A stretch of DNA of 64,000 nucleotides from Christensenellaceae bacterium (GTDB lineage Bacteria > Bacillota > Clostridia > Christensenellales > CAG-138), in the NCBI GenBank assembly GCA_031261085.1, contig JAISKB010000006.1:1-64000 (forward strand), in the 5' to 3' direction. Of the stretch, positions 1-7,844 are shown piece by piece; position 1 is the stretch's first letter, and every line of letters begins with the position of its first letter. The notes beneath the pieces were generated by a model. It did not search any database, was not told where the DNA came from, and worked only from the letters and a program-made list of their open reading frames with translations. Made by a program: the position numbers and the translations under genes.

Positions 1-2
1 CC

Positions 3-272
3 GCTACGGCGTTCGCGGTGAACGCGAGCAAGGCCACAGGCTTTGTCAGCGATGTAAACGGCACCCGCACCTTTAACGACGACAGCGCGACCGCTGGCCT
101 GGATAAGAGCGGCGCCATCAACGGCGGCAACTTCGTAATCGAGGATGATACGAGCGTTGCGGTAGAAACCATCCAGGTTGGCGAATCCACCGAGAGCGAA
201 GCGGACGCCATATTGGGCGGCAACTTCACCTTCGATGAAGGCACCCTCAACATCAGCTTTGACCAGAAATAA
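3..272 (+). CDS. 3' end of an unrecognised protein (partial)
   Basis: The reading frame is open from the first bases of the window to a TAA stop, so only the last ~89 codons are seen. The residues are acidic and Gly/Asn/Thr-rich, ending in a run (AILGGNFTFDEGTLNISFDQ) that looks like beta-strand repeats of an exported or surface protein. No sorting motif or membrane segment is visible and I do not recognise a family. It is followed by a hairpin plus T-run on the same strand. It is one of few plus-strand genes in this part of the window. Confidence 0.55.
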   Translation, partial: ATAFAVNASKATGFVSDVNGTRTFNDDSATAGLDKSGAINGGNFVIEDDTSVAVETIQVGESTESEADAILGGNFTFDEGTLNISFDQK

Positions 273-298
273 TACGATATAGAATGGCACGCAAGGCA

Positions 299-333
299 AA
301 AGGCAAAGGGAGCATGCTCCCCTTGCCTTTTTT
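299..333 (+). terminator. intrinsic terminator of the partial upstream gene
   Basis: AGGCAA and AGGGAGC pair with GCTCCC and TTGCCT around a two-base loop (one A-C mismatch), followed directly by TTTTTT. Confidence 0.75.
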
Positions 334-346
334 GTGTTTGCATCAC

Positions 347-371
347 AAAACCCGCCAAAAGGCGGGCTTTA
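347..371 (-). terminator. terminator downstream of the efp / CD1247-like operon
   Basis: CCCGCC-AAAA-GGCGGG hairpin at 351-366 with T-rich flanks on both sides. Read on the minus strand it lies about 35 bases past the stop of the 404-781 gene. The same GCCCGCC..GGCGGGC arms recur after the surface-protein genes. Confidence 0.65.
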
Positions 372-403
372 ATAGTAGCTCTCTTAACTTGTTTATTCTT
401 CGT

Positions 404-781
404 TTATTCTTCGTCTTCGCCCGAAAGTATGGTTTCGTTGCAGTTGGGGCAAATCAGGTCATCGGCTTCCAGCATGCCCTGGTCAAAGTATACGGTCTCG
501 CCGCAATGCGGGCATTCCACCTCTAAAAAATCATCCTCGCCAAACTCGTCCTCGTCCTCATCATCGAACAGATATTCTTCCACAGCGTCCAGCTCCTCGT
601 AAATATCGTCGATGCATTCATCCATCTCCTGTATCGAGAGCTCGCTCTCGTCGATGGCATCGGCCATTTCATCCATCGTTTCGATCATGAGCCCAATCAG
701 CTTGCCCTGCGGGTCGCCGCCAATGCCCATTCCCTCGGCCATGCCCCGTAAGTAGGCCACCTTTTCTTTCATATAACCCAT
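404..781 (-). CDS. CD1247-like protein with C-terminal zinc ribbon
   Basis: A 125-residue acidic protein. Residues ~1-50 are a helical N-terminal domain (MKEKVAYLRGMAEGM start), followed by a Glu/Asp-rich linker and a C-terminal zinc-ribbon with two cysteine pairs (CPHC at ~90 and CPNC at ~112). This arrangement is what Clostridia annotations call a CD1247 N-terminal domain protein; its function is unknown to me. It lies 30 bases behind efp on the same strand and is probably co-transcribed with it, a neighbourhood that I recall being common in Clostridia. The acidic linker and metal-binding tail suggest a regulatory or nucleic-acid-related adaptor, but that is inference. Confidence 0.8.
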   Translation of the reverse strand: MGYMKEKVAYLRGMAEGMGIGGDPQGKLIGLMIETMDEMADAIDESELSIQEMDECIDDIYEELDAVEEYLFDDEDEDEFGEDDFLEVECPHCGETVYFDQGMLEADDLICPNCNETILSGEDEE

Positions 782-811
782 GGTTCCCTCCTATTTTGTC
801 GCTAGTATGGT

Positions 812-1369
812 TTAGATGCGCTCCATATATTCGCCGGTGCGGGTATCCACGCGGACCTTGTCGCCCTCGTTTACGAACAGCGGCACGTTCACGCGGTAGC
901 CGGTTTCGAGTACGGCGGGCTTCGATGCGCCGGTGGCGGTATCGCCGCGCACGCCGGGCTCACATTCGGTGATGGTCAGCGTCACGAAGTTGGGGGCTTC
1001 CACCGAGAAGGGGTTGCCCTTGAAGAAGCGGATGTTCACGCTCATGTTTTCGATGATGAAGTTGATGGCATCCTCCACCTGATCGTGGTTGAGGGGAAGC
1101 TGCTCATAGGTTTCAACATCCATAAAGTAGTAGAGCTCGCCATCGTTGTAGAGATATTGCATCTCCTTGGTTTCGATGTGCGCCTTGGGATATTTATCGC
1201 TGGGGTTAAAGGTGCGCTCCAGCACCGCGCCGGTCATCACGTTTTTAAGCTTGGTGCGCACAAACGCCGCACCCTTGCCGGGCTTCACATGCTGAAACTC
1301 CACGATGGCCCAAACGTTGCCGTCTATTTCCACCGTTACGCCTTTGCGAAAATCGCCTGCCGAAATCAT
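812..1369 (-). CDS. efp: elongation factor P
   Basis: EF-P relieves ribosomes stalled at polyproline stretches. The 185-residue length is typical. The protein starts [17 protein letters not shown] and has the KOW-like first domain with the modification loop [17 protein letters not shown] near residues 27-43, where Lys at the GKG tip is the residue usually modified or otherwise presented to the tRNA. Two OB-fold domains follow, ending [11 protein letters not shown]. The SD TTTGGAGGTATAT precedes the ATG and a sigma-A-type promoter lies about 90 bases upstream. First gene of a two-gene unit with the zinc-ribbon protein at 404-781. Confidence 0.97.
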   Translation of the reverse strand: MISAGDFRKGVTVEIDGNVWAIVEFQHVKPGKGAAFVRTKLKNVMTGAVLERTFNPSDKYPKAHIETKEMQYLYNDGELYYFMDVETYEQLPLNHDQVEDAINFIIENMSVNIRFFKGNPFSVEAPNFVTLTITECEPGVRGDTATGASKPAVLETGYRVNVPLFVNEGDKVRVDTRTGEYMERI

Positions 1370-1456
1370 AGGGGATATACCTCCAAAGAATAATCGTATT
1401 TATATCAAGCTTGCGCGTTTGCATAAAAACGCGATGATACAAATTCACTACGGATT

Positions 1457-1485
1457 ATTGTACCATATCTACTACTGCCAAACAA
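1457..1485 (-). promoter_or_regulatory. sigma-A-type promoter of efp
   Basis: On the minus strand TTGTTT, 17-base spacer, TACAAT. Start codon of efp is ~90 bases downstream. Confidence 0.6.
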
Positions 1486-1527
1486 GCTATTTGTGCGGCA
1501 TTTACGGCGTTTTCGTTAAAGCAAGAC

Positions 1528-1552
1528 AAAGCCCGCCAAAGCGGCGGGCTTT
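1528..1552 (-). terminator. terminator of the glycine-rich surface protein gene
   Basis: AAAGCCCGCC-aaagc-GGCGGGCTTT, a 10-bp stem with T-rich flanks on both strands, about 30 bases past the stop of the gene at 1582-3438. Confidence 0.8.
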
Positions 1553-1581
1553 AAAGTTGCTATATTGCTATACCCAGCTGT

Positions 1582-3438
1582 TTACCTTGCGCCTTGCCGC
1601 TTTTTGCCCAGCGCAAACGCCAAGGCGATACCCGCCGCGCAAAGCAGCCAGGCCGCGCCCGCGCCATCGCCCGTTTTGGGGAGCTGTGTGGACGGAGGCA
1701 CAACGGGTTTTGACCCATCATTACCGCCGCCGCTGCTGCCGCCGCTGCCGCCGCTGCCGCCGCCGTTATTGCCGCCCGTTGCCAGTACAAGCGTTTCTGT
1801 CGAGCCGTATACTGTGCGCGTGTATGTTGCCGCGTAAATACTCCCGTTTGCCGTCAGGGCAACTTTTTGGGCTGTAGCTACAGGCAGGTAGAAATACACT
1901 TTGCCCGCAGCGCCGGTACCCACATCCTTAATGCCATATACACCGCCTGCCGCGTTGGAAGTAGCGCTGCAATTCACGCCGTCTATGCTGCCCGCGGCAA
2001 TGGCCGCGTTTTTAAGTACCGGGCTGCCCACGGTAAGCGTGTTGAGGTAAATGTCGGCGCCGTTGCCGTTGGTGGGTTGCGGAAGTATCTTATCGGTTGC
2101 ACTCGTGCAGTTCACGCTCCCCCCGGTAATGGTAACCGTGCCGTCTGTGCCGTCATAGCCGGGGCCGATGTCGGACTTGTTGCTGCTGGCGCCGCGCGTA
2201 GCCTCTACCATGCCGCCGCTGATGATGACGGTGCCGCCTGCGCGCAAAGCCCCGCCGCCGATGCCCGCGCCTTGAACCCCACCTTGTGCCGCTACTGTGC
2301 CGCCGCTGATGGTGGTGTCCTCGCCGTCGCCGTTGCTCCCGCCGCCGATGCCCGCGCCTTTCTCCCCGCCTTGTGCCGTTATAGTGCCGGCGCTGATGCT
2401 GATGGTCCCGCCGCTGCCGTGCTCCCCGCCGCCGATGCCCGCGCCCCAACCACCGCCGGTTGCCGCCACCGTGCCGCCGTTGATGGTGATGTTGCTGCCT
2501 CTGCCTCCTTCTCCGCCGCCGATGCCCGCGCCGTAATTCCCGCCGGCTGCCTCTACCGTGCCGCCGCTGATGGCGATGATCCCGCCTATGCCGTGATTTC
2601 CGCCGCCGATGCCCGCGCCTTGATGCCCGCCTTTTGCATCTACCGTGCCGCCGCTGATGGTGGTGACCCCGCCCGCGCCAAAGCCCCCGCCGCCGATGGC
2701 CGCACCGCCATATCCGCCGATTGCCTCTACCGTGCCGCCGCTGATGGTGATGGTGCCGCCGTTATGCCCAACATCCCCGCCGCCGATGCCCGCGCCATAA
2801 CCACCGCCGGTTGCCGTCACCGCGCCGCCGTTGATGGCGATAGTCCCGCCGCTCATGCCACTCAGTCCGGCGCCGATGCCCGCACCTCGACTCCCGCCTT
2901 GTACCATTATCGTGCCGCCATTGATGGTGATGATCCCGCCGCTGCCGTCCTTCCCACCGCCGATGCCCGCGCTGTTCTCCCCGCCGACTACCACCAAGCT
3001 ATCCGTGCTGCTTGCGGCAGTTATGGTTAGGCTCGCATCGGAGGGAACCTGCAAGCCCGCTTTATTGTTGCCGCTTGCTAGCGCATTTGCTCCCAACAGG
3101 GTCAGTTTTACCTTTGCGCCGGTCATATCGAATGCGCAATATTCATTGCTAACGAGCGTGCTCATATCGATGGAAGCGTTGTTGAACGTGATGCTCACAT
3201 CTGCGTCGGATTGCACCACCACACGGTTTGTCGTGGTCGTGCCCGTGATGGTCACATCGCCCGTTACGGTAAACACGTTGCCGCTGTATGTCCAGCCCGT
3301 GCCGCTGGCGGTCGTGCTGTCCGTCAAGTCGATGTAGCCATCGCCGCTCGCCGCGAACGCTGCCGAGGGCAGCAAGGCGAATATCAATGCCGCCGCCAGC
3401 AGCAGGGAAAGTATCTTTGCCTTCTTTATCTTTTTCAT
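1582..3438 (-). CDS. LPxTG-anchored glycine-rich repeat surface protein (carbohydrate-binding beta-helix type)
   Basis: A 618-residue exported wall protein. The N-terminus is a signal peptide (MKKIKKAKILSLLLAAALIF, cleavage after SAAFAA). Residues ~30-160 resemble the carbohydrate-binding beta-helix domains common in Clostridia. From ~155 to ~440 there are about ten repeats of ~26 residues with the core GAGIGGG and flanking GGTVEA/ISGGTV strands, compatible with a parallel beta-helix. The C-terminus has the sorting signal LPKTG, a hydrophobic stretch (AAWLLCAAGIALAFALG) and the basic tail KKRQGAR, so sortase anchoring is expected; no sortase gene lies in the window. SD GAGGAGAGAG precedes ATG. 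Shares its 3' end with the genes at 3628 and 30018. Confidence 0.85.
   Translation of the reverse strand: MKKIKKAKILSLLLAAALIFALLPSAAFAASGDGYIDLTDSTTASGTGWTYSGNVFTVTGDVTITGTTTTNRVVVQSDADVSITFNNASIDMSTLVSNEYCAFDMTGAKVKLTLLGANALASGNNKAGLQVPSDASLTITAASSTDSLVVVGGENSAGIGGGKDGSGGIITINGGTIMVQGGSRGAGIGAGLSGMSGGTIAINGGAVTATGGGYGAGIGGGDVGHNGGTITISGGTVEAIGGYGGAAIGGGGFGAGGVTTISGGTVDAKGGHQGAGIGGGNHGIGGIIAISGGTVEAAGGNYGAGIGGGEGGRGSNITINGGTVAATGGGWGAGIGGGEHGSGGTISISAGTITAQGGEKGAGIGGGSNGDGEDTTISGGTVAAQGGVQGAGIGGGALRAGGTVIISGGMVEATRGASSNKSDIGPGYDGTDGTVTITGGSVNCTSATDKILPQPTNGNGADIYLNTLTVGSPVLKNAAIAAGSIDGVNCSATSNAAGGVYGIKDVGTGAAGKVYFYLPVATAQKVALTANGSIYAATYTRTVYGSTETLVLATGGNNGGGSGGSGGSSGGGNDGSKPVVPPSTQLPKTGDGAGAAWLLCAAGIALAFALGKKRQGAR
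2150..2995 (-). repeat. ~78-bp in-frame tandem repeats within the surface protein gene
   Basis: About ten degenerate copies of a ~78-base unit encode GAGIGGG-x5-6-GG-x-ITISGGTV-x-A-x-GG. On the plus strand the phrase CCGCCGCCGATGCCCGCGCC recurs with that spacing. Such repeats may allow recombination-driven length change. Confidence 0.8.
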
Positions 3439-3627
3439 CTCAATTCTCTCTCCTCATTAAATAGTTTTGTTATATGGTTTCTTCCGCAAGTGATAGGTAT
3501 GCCCGTGAAGTAGGCGGAATCACGTTTGCAAACCTCTTGTTTACACTTCACTCGCGGTAAGCTTTTATTTGTGAATTGCAAATTTAATTGCCCGTCATAG
3601 ATTACCGGTCACGCTAAGCCGCGTGTT

Positions 3628-6522
3628 TTATTCGTTGAGCCGCTCTGTAGCCAAAACGGCGGGCTTTAAAATATTGCATTGCGCCTGCCTTGCGCCTTGC
3701 CGCTTTTTATGGAACGAAAACGCCAAGGCGATACCCGCCGCGCAAAGCAGCCAAGCCACGCCCGTGTTGCCGCCCGTTTTCGGCGGGTTGATTGGCAATG
3801 GTAAAGACGGAACATTACCGCCATTACCGCCATTACCGCCATTACCGCCATCACCGCTGCCTCCTCCGCTGGCGGAGGCGACCCAGTGTGCCGTGAGCAT
3901 AATATCCTCATGCGTTCCCTCGGGTATCGTGAGGTTCTTGGTTTGCGCGGTAACGGTGATGCCTCCTGTTGCCGTCCATCCGATGAAGTAGAATCCCCGC
4001 TTTATCGGATTTGTAATGGAGATGGGAAACGCGCGCTCCGCCGAATAATGCGCCGGGTTTGCGGGGGCGTTTACGCCGCCATCCAGCGTGTAGTCAATGT
4101 CGTATTCTATCGCTTCCCATTCCGCCGTGAGCGTAATCGCGCCCGTTGCGCCTTGCTCTACGAAAAAGGGAGTCGTCGGGCGCGTTTGCACCTGGCCGCC
4201 CGTTGCGGTATAGCCCAAGAAGCGATAGCCTGTCCGCGAGGCGTCGCCGATGCGAATCGGGAACGAATCGGTCACTTTATAGCTTGTCGGTTTGTCGGAG
4301 GTAGGTTCCGTCACCGGGTATGCCGCCGTGCTGCCGAAAGCATAGTTTATATCATAAACCACCGCTAACCACTGGGCGGTATATACCGCGTTGCCGGTGG
4401 TCTGCAATACGGGCGTGGGATCCCACCCGGTAAAGGTATAGCCCTTGCGGAAGGGGGCGGCAGGGGTATCCGTCGCCGGGTTGAATTCGTAGGGCGTTGT
4501 GCCGTCAATCGTCCCAATGGGGTTGTTCGCCGGGATATACTCAAACACATATGGTTTGGCATCGCTCCCGCCATCTGTCCACACGCCGCCGTTGGGGTCA
4601 AAGGACACTCCAAAGATATTGGGGTTCCATAAGCCGTATAGAATCTTATCGCTCGTAATCGCCGTTCCAAAGTCAAAGAGCGTATAGCTTGTCGATGAAT
4701 CGCCGGAATTTTCGCTCCAGCCCAGGAACGTGTAGGTGCTCGACCCGGTGAGTGATCCCGGGTCGGTTGCGGTTCCTCCGCTCGGTATCGTTTGTGCCGG
4801 CACCGTGTTCCCGCAGGTATTGGCGAAGGTCACGCTATAGTATTGCTGCCACCGCCCGTGCAGGACCGTATTCCCCGCGATGGTATCCGTACCAAAAACG
4901 AAGGGCGTCGTGTCGCCGGGGCCATTTTCTGTTCTAAACCAACCCAGGAATTTTTGGTTGCCATGCTGCGGGTAAATCGTGCCTATGACAAGCCCCGTCG
5001 GGTTTGGGTTTGCCGGGCTGTTCCCCGCAATCACATATTGCGTCACATTGGGCGCACCGCTGTATGCGTCGTTGTGTATGGCAAAGTCGACCCTTTCGCT
5101 GTCTTTCCACATCGGGTACAGCACCTTTGTGCGCGTGGCCGCTTCTACATTCGCCGACGTGATAGGCGTTGAAAAGCTGAAGGGCGTATCGATCGCCGGG
5201 TTTGCGGCGGCGCTCTCAAACCATCCTAAAAAGATTTTGTTGCCATATTGCGGGTACAAAACTCCGGCGGTAAGTGTGCCGCCGCTGAGCAGCGATGGGG
5301 CAGGCTCCGTCACCAACCCATTCGTCCACACCGTTTGCGCCGGGATTGCGCCCTCGGCTTCAGTAAAGTCAGGGTTGGTAGATGCAAAGCTGACGGTGTG
5401 TGGGACGGAGACCTCGGCGTGCGCCTCGTGCGAGTGGTCAAAGTCGGCATCCGTCATATTCCCGCCGCCGTATTCAACATAATAACCCGCAAGGGTGGCC
5501 CAAACACCATAATTAGCATCGTTCCACGAAGATTTGGCATTCCAGGCAAATACCAGATACGATTCGGTATTTTTATCAGCGCTGGGCTCTTGAGGAATAG
5601 AACTGTTAATCACAGATTGATACTCAGGATAGGCGTTGTAGGTGGTCTCGTTACTAAAAAAGTTGAAAACATCGGTAACCGCGCCGGAAGCCGCATCATA
5701 CCGGGGTTTGTTATAAAAAACGGTTCCTGATTCCGGCCCGCAAGCCCAATACCATTTGTCTGCGTAGTTTGGATCTTCTACAAGAGTCTTGGTGCCTGTA
5801 AAGGTATCATTGGCCGTGACTCTATCAGTGGCATCATTTGATTTCAGTGCCCGTGTGGCGCCAAGCCAGCCAATTTCTTTGGCTATGGAATTAAATACAT
5901 ACATCTGCTCGTCGATGTCGGTCAGGGTCGCAAGGTAGCCGTTCGTGGTGCCGGTTTTGGTAGCTATCGTTCTTGTTTTCGCCTTGGTGAAGGCCTGCCC
6001 CCAAGACAACCGTTCCCGCACAAATTCATAAAAATGCACAGAGCCGTTTTCATCGACATATTTTGCGAGCGGGGTGGAACTGATGTTAACCGAAACCTCC
6101 GCCCCAGAGGGTGGGTAGACGCCAGGCGTTGTAAGGGTGAAATATGTGCCGCTATTTGTTAGAAACGCCACAACCTGCGCCGCGGTACCCTGCGTGCTCG
6201 GCGTTGCAACCGCGATTTGCAGGTTTTTCTCACCTGCGCCTGTGGACTCGGTAAACGTCCAGCCGGTTTGTGCTGGGCGTGTGAAAGCAAAGGCGCTGGG
6301 ATAGGAAATATGGATGGACGTATAGCCGCCCGTCATATCGCCCACCTCAACATCATCAAATACCCACTTGCCGCTGTTGTATGTAAGGTCAAACGCGATT
6401 TCACCATCGGCAACCGCCGCCCTTGCGGGAAGCGGCATAGCGGTAAACATTTCCCCTATCATCAATAGCACCAATAGTATGGAAAATATTTTTTGTATGC
6501 TTATTTTGACAGGTAGAATCAC
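3628..6522 (-). CDS. surface protein with C-type-lectin-like domain, InlB-type repeats and NPPKTG sorting signal
   Basis: The frame is open from 6594, but a GTG at 6522 is preceded by AAGGAG at a 9-base distance and begins a signal peptide (ILPVKISIQKIFSILLVLLM), so I take that start; product 964 residues. Residues ~150-370 look like a C-type lectin fold: SWGQAFTKA, GYLATLTDIDEQ, WLGATR, WYWACGPESG, SWNDANYG (the WND calcium-type motif) and GYYVEYGG. From ~400 there are several InlB/Listeria-Bacteroides repeats with the GYTFTGW/FLGW signature. The C-terminus is a Gly-rich linker, NPPKTG, a hydrophobic segment and KKRQGAR, after which the frame runs on ~19 residues (see findings). Likely an adhesin anchored by sortase; ligand unknown. 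Confidence 0.82.
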   Translation of the reverse strand: MILPVKISIQKIFSILLVLLMIGEMFTAMPLPARAAVADGEIAFDLTYNSGKWVFDDVEVGDMTGGYTSIHISYPSAFAFTRPAQTGWTFTESTGAGEKNLQIAVATPSTQGTAAQVVAFLTNSGTYFTLTTPGVYPPSGAEVSVNISSTPLAKYVDENGSVHFYEFVRERLSWGQAFTKAKTRTIATKTGTTNGYLATLTDIDEQMYVFNSIAKEIGWLGATRALKSNDATDRVTANDTFTGTKTLVEDPNYADKWYWACGPESGTVFYNKPRYDAASGAVTDVFNFFSNETTYNAYPEYQSVINSSIPQEPSADKNTESYLVFAWNAKSSWNDANYGVWATLAGYYVEYGGGNMTDADFDHSHEAHAEVSVPHTVSFASTNPDFTEAEGAIPAQTVWTNGLVTEPAPSLLSGGTLTAGVLYPQYGNKIFLGWFESAAANPAIDTPFSFSTPITSANVEAATRTKVLYPMWKDSERVDFAIHNDAYSGAPNVTQYVIAGNSPANPNPTGLVIGTIYPQHGNQKFLGWFRTENGPGDTTPFVFGTDTIAGNTVLHGRWQQYYSVTFANTCGNTVPAQTIPSGGTATDPGSLTGSSTYTFLGWSENSGDSSTSYTLFDFGTAITSDKILYGLWNPNIFGVSFDPNGGVWTDGGSDAKPYVFEYIPANNPIGTIDGTTPYEFNPATDTPAAPFRKGYTFTGWDPTPVLQTTGNAVYTAQWLAVVYDINYAFGSTAAYPVTEPTSDKPTSYKVTDSFPIRIGDASRTGYRFLGYTATGGQVQTRPTTPFFVEQGATGAITLTAEWEAIEYDIDYTLDGGVNAPANPAHYSAERAFPISITNPIKRGFYFIGWTATGGITVTAQTKNLTIPEGTHEDIMLTAHWVASASGGGSGDGGNGGNGGNGGNVPSLPLPINPPKTGGNTGVAWLLCAAGIALAFSFHKKRQGARQAQCNILKPAVLATERLNE

Positions 6523-6553
6523 TTCTATCAACTCCTTATCACGGCTTATCAAA

Positions 6554-6891
6554 TGTATGATTATTATCATATATCGTAAAAACGCAATTGTCAAGAAAAA
6601 TTGAAGTAAATTGTATGATTATAATCACAAATTGTGCAAACACAATTGTAAAGAAATATCAAAGCATGAATTGTAAAAAAATATTGAGGCGTATTGTAAA
6701 GAAATCTCGAGGCATATTGTCAAGAAAAGCAAAAATGAGTTGTATGATTATTGTCATAATTCGTGCAAATGCAATTGTAAATAAATGTCAAATCATGAAT
6801 TGTAAAGAAATATTGAGACGTACTGTCAAGAAAAGCAGAAATGAGTTGTGTGATTATTGTCACAAGTCGCGTAAACGCAGTTATAAAGATA
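6554..6891 (-). repeat. four degenerate copies of a 45-bp promoter/operator-like module
   Basis: Copies at 6554-6598, 6612-6656, 6741-6785 and 6847-6891. Read on the minus strand each has a -35-like hexamer (TTGACA, TTTACA, TTTACA, TTTATA), exactly 17 bases, then TATGAT, TGTGAT, TATGAC or TGTGAC, merging into the near-palindrome RTGAYWATAATCAYACA. The copies are joined by shorter repeats of ATTGTAAAGAAAT type, 22-25 bases apart. The block is far more AT-rich than the rest of the window. It occupies the 412-base gap upstream of the surface-protein gene at 3628-6522; no gene is supported inside it. Confidence 0.8.
6566..6594 (-). promoter_or_regulatory. sigma-A-type promoter of the lectin/InlB surface protein
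   Basis: Gene-proximal copy of the array: TTGACA, 17 bases, TATGAT. The palindrome TATGATAATAATCATA (7 of 8 pairs) overlaps the -10, so a repressor there could block transcription. Expected start is ~35 bases before the GTG codon. Confidence 0.65.
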
Positions 6892-6934
6892 CATCAAGCA
6901 TGAATTGTAAAGAAATGTCGAAGCATTATGGAGT

Positions 6935-7822
6935 TTATTTTGTGTGCCGCAGCGCTTCCTCATACATTTGCCGCATGGCCGCCGCATCTTCGGCCATGGT
7001 CCCCTTGCTTTCGCATATCAGTACCGGGGCATACCCCCGCTCGGCCAGCAATTCGCCCAGCGGATAAAACTCGGGGCCATACTGCACATCCGCAAAGGTG
7101 TGATGCATTTTTTCGCCGCCCTTTGTGAATTCGATGCGGGAAAAATGCACATGCAGGGTACGGGCGCGCTCCAGCCCCACGCCCCGTTCCAGCTCGTCCA
7201 GTATATCGGCGTAATCCCGCTTGGTCTGTATGGCGCCCAACCCGCGGCAATGCAAGTGCCCAAAGTCGAGGGCAGGCCACACGCGCGCGTCCACATTGCA
7301 CAGGGCAATCACCTCTTCGAGGCTCCCCAGCTGGTTGATCTTCCCCATGGTTTCGGCGCAAAGCGTGGTATCGTTTAAGCCCATGCCATCGAGCGCCGCC
7401 AAAATCTCCCGCAAAAACGCGCAGGCGCGGCGGAGTATCTCGCCCCGGTCGCCCTTTGCCGCCGAGCCGGGGTGGAACACCGCGCGCTTCGCCCCCAACT
7501 GCCGGGCCGCCTGCAGTGATTCCACAAAATAACGGATATTGGCGGCCTTTTTTTCATCTTCTTGCACGGCCAGGTTGATGAAATATGGCATATGCACGCT
7601 GAGCTGCACATCCTGTGCCTCGGCCTGCGCCCGTATGGCGGCGGCGGTGGCTTCCCCCAGGCGTACGCCATGCCCAAACGAGTACTCAAACGCATCCAGC
7701 CCCCGCGCGTGCAGCCACGCGGGCGCTTCTGCCGTGGAGGTATGCCCCTGGGCATAAAAGCTATCGCTGTTGCCCGCCGGGCCAAATCGAATCCGCTGTT
7801 CCAAATTATCTTCCCTCTTCAA
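6935..7822 (-). CDS. TIM-barrel protein of the endonuclease IV / sugar isomerase fold
   Basis: A 295-residue protein. Motifs are those of the AP-endonuclease 2 (endonuclease IV) superfamily: LSVHMPYFINLA (~75-86), AVFHPGSAAKG (~113-123), LCAETMGKINQLGS (~157-170), PALDFGHLHCRG (~182-193), HVHFSRIEF (~223-231) and ICESKGTMAEDA near the C-terminus. His, Glu and Asp in these motifs would form the metal site. It could be a DNA-repair AP endonuclease or a metabolic isomerase; the KMHHTF segment after SRIEF favours the endonuclease IV side as in Clostridial nfo-like proteins. It stands 22 bases behind sigK on the same strand. Confidence 0.75.
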   Translation of the reverse strand: MKREDNLEQRIRFGPAGNSDSFYAQGHTSTAEAPAWLHARGLDAFEYSFGHGVRLGEATAAAIRAQAEAQDVQLSVHMPYFINLAVQEDEKKAANIRYFVESLQAARQLGAKRAVFHPGSAAKGDRGEILRRACAFLREILAALDGMGLNDTTLCAETMGKINQLGSLEEVIALCNVDARVWPALDFGHLHCRGLGAIQTKRDYADILDELERGVGLERARTLHVHFSRIEFTKGGEKMHHTFADVQYGPEFYPLGELLAERGYAPVLICESKGTMAEDAAAMRQMYEEALRHTK

Positions 7823-7844
7823 TTTTTTTTGCGCTTAAGGGGCG

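Noticed and set aside
2150..2995. Evenly spaced short repeats suggesting CRISPR
   Set aside because: Repeat-plus-spacer units are in frame and encode GAGIGGG protein repeats; there are no unique spacers and no cas genes.
1867..3030. 387-residue plus-strand frame rich in AADARA repeats
   Set aside because: Antisense shadow of the glycine-rich repeat gene; its apparent repeats mirror the GAGIGGG codons.
6588..7067. 159-residue plus-strand frame with repeating MNCKEILRR-type peptides
   Set aside because: It is the translation of the AT-rich module array; no SD is present, and the repeats are explained by the DNA modules at 45-bp and 22-25-bp scale.
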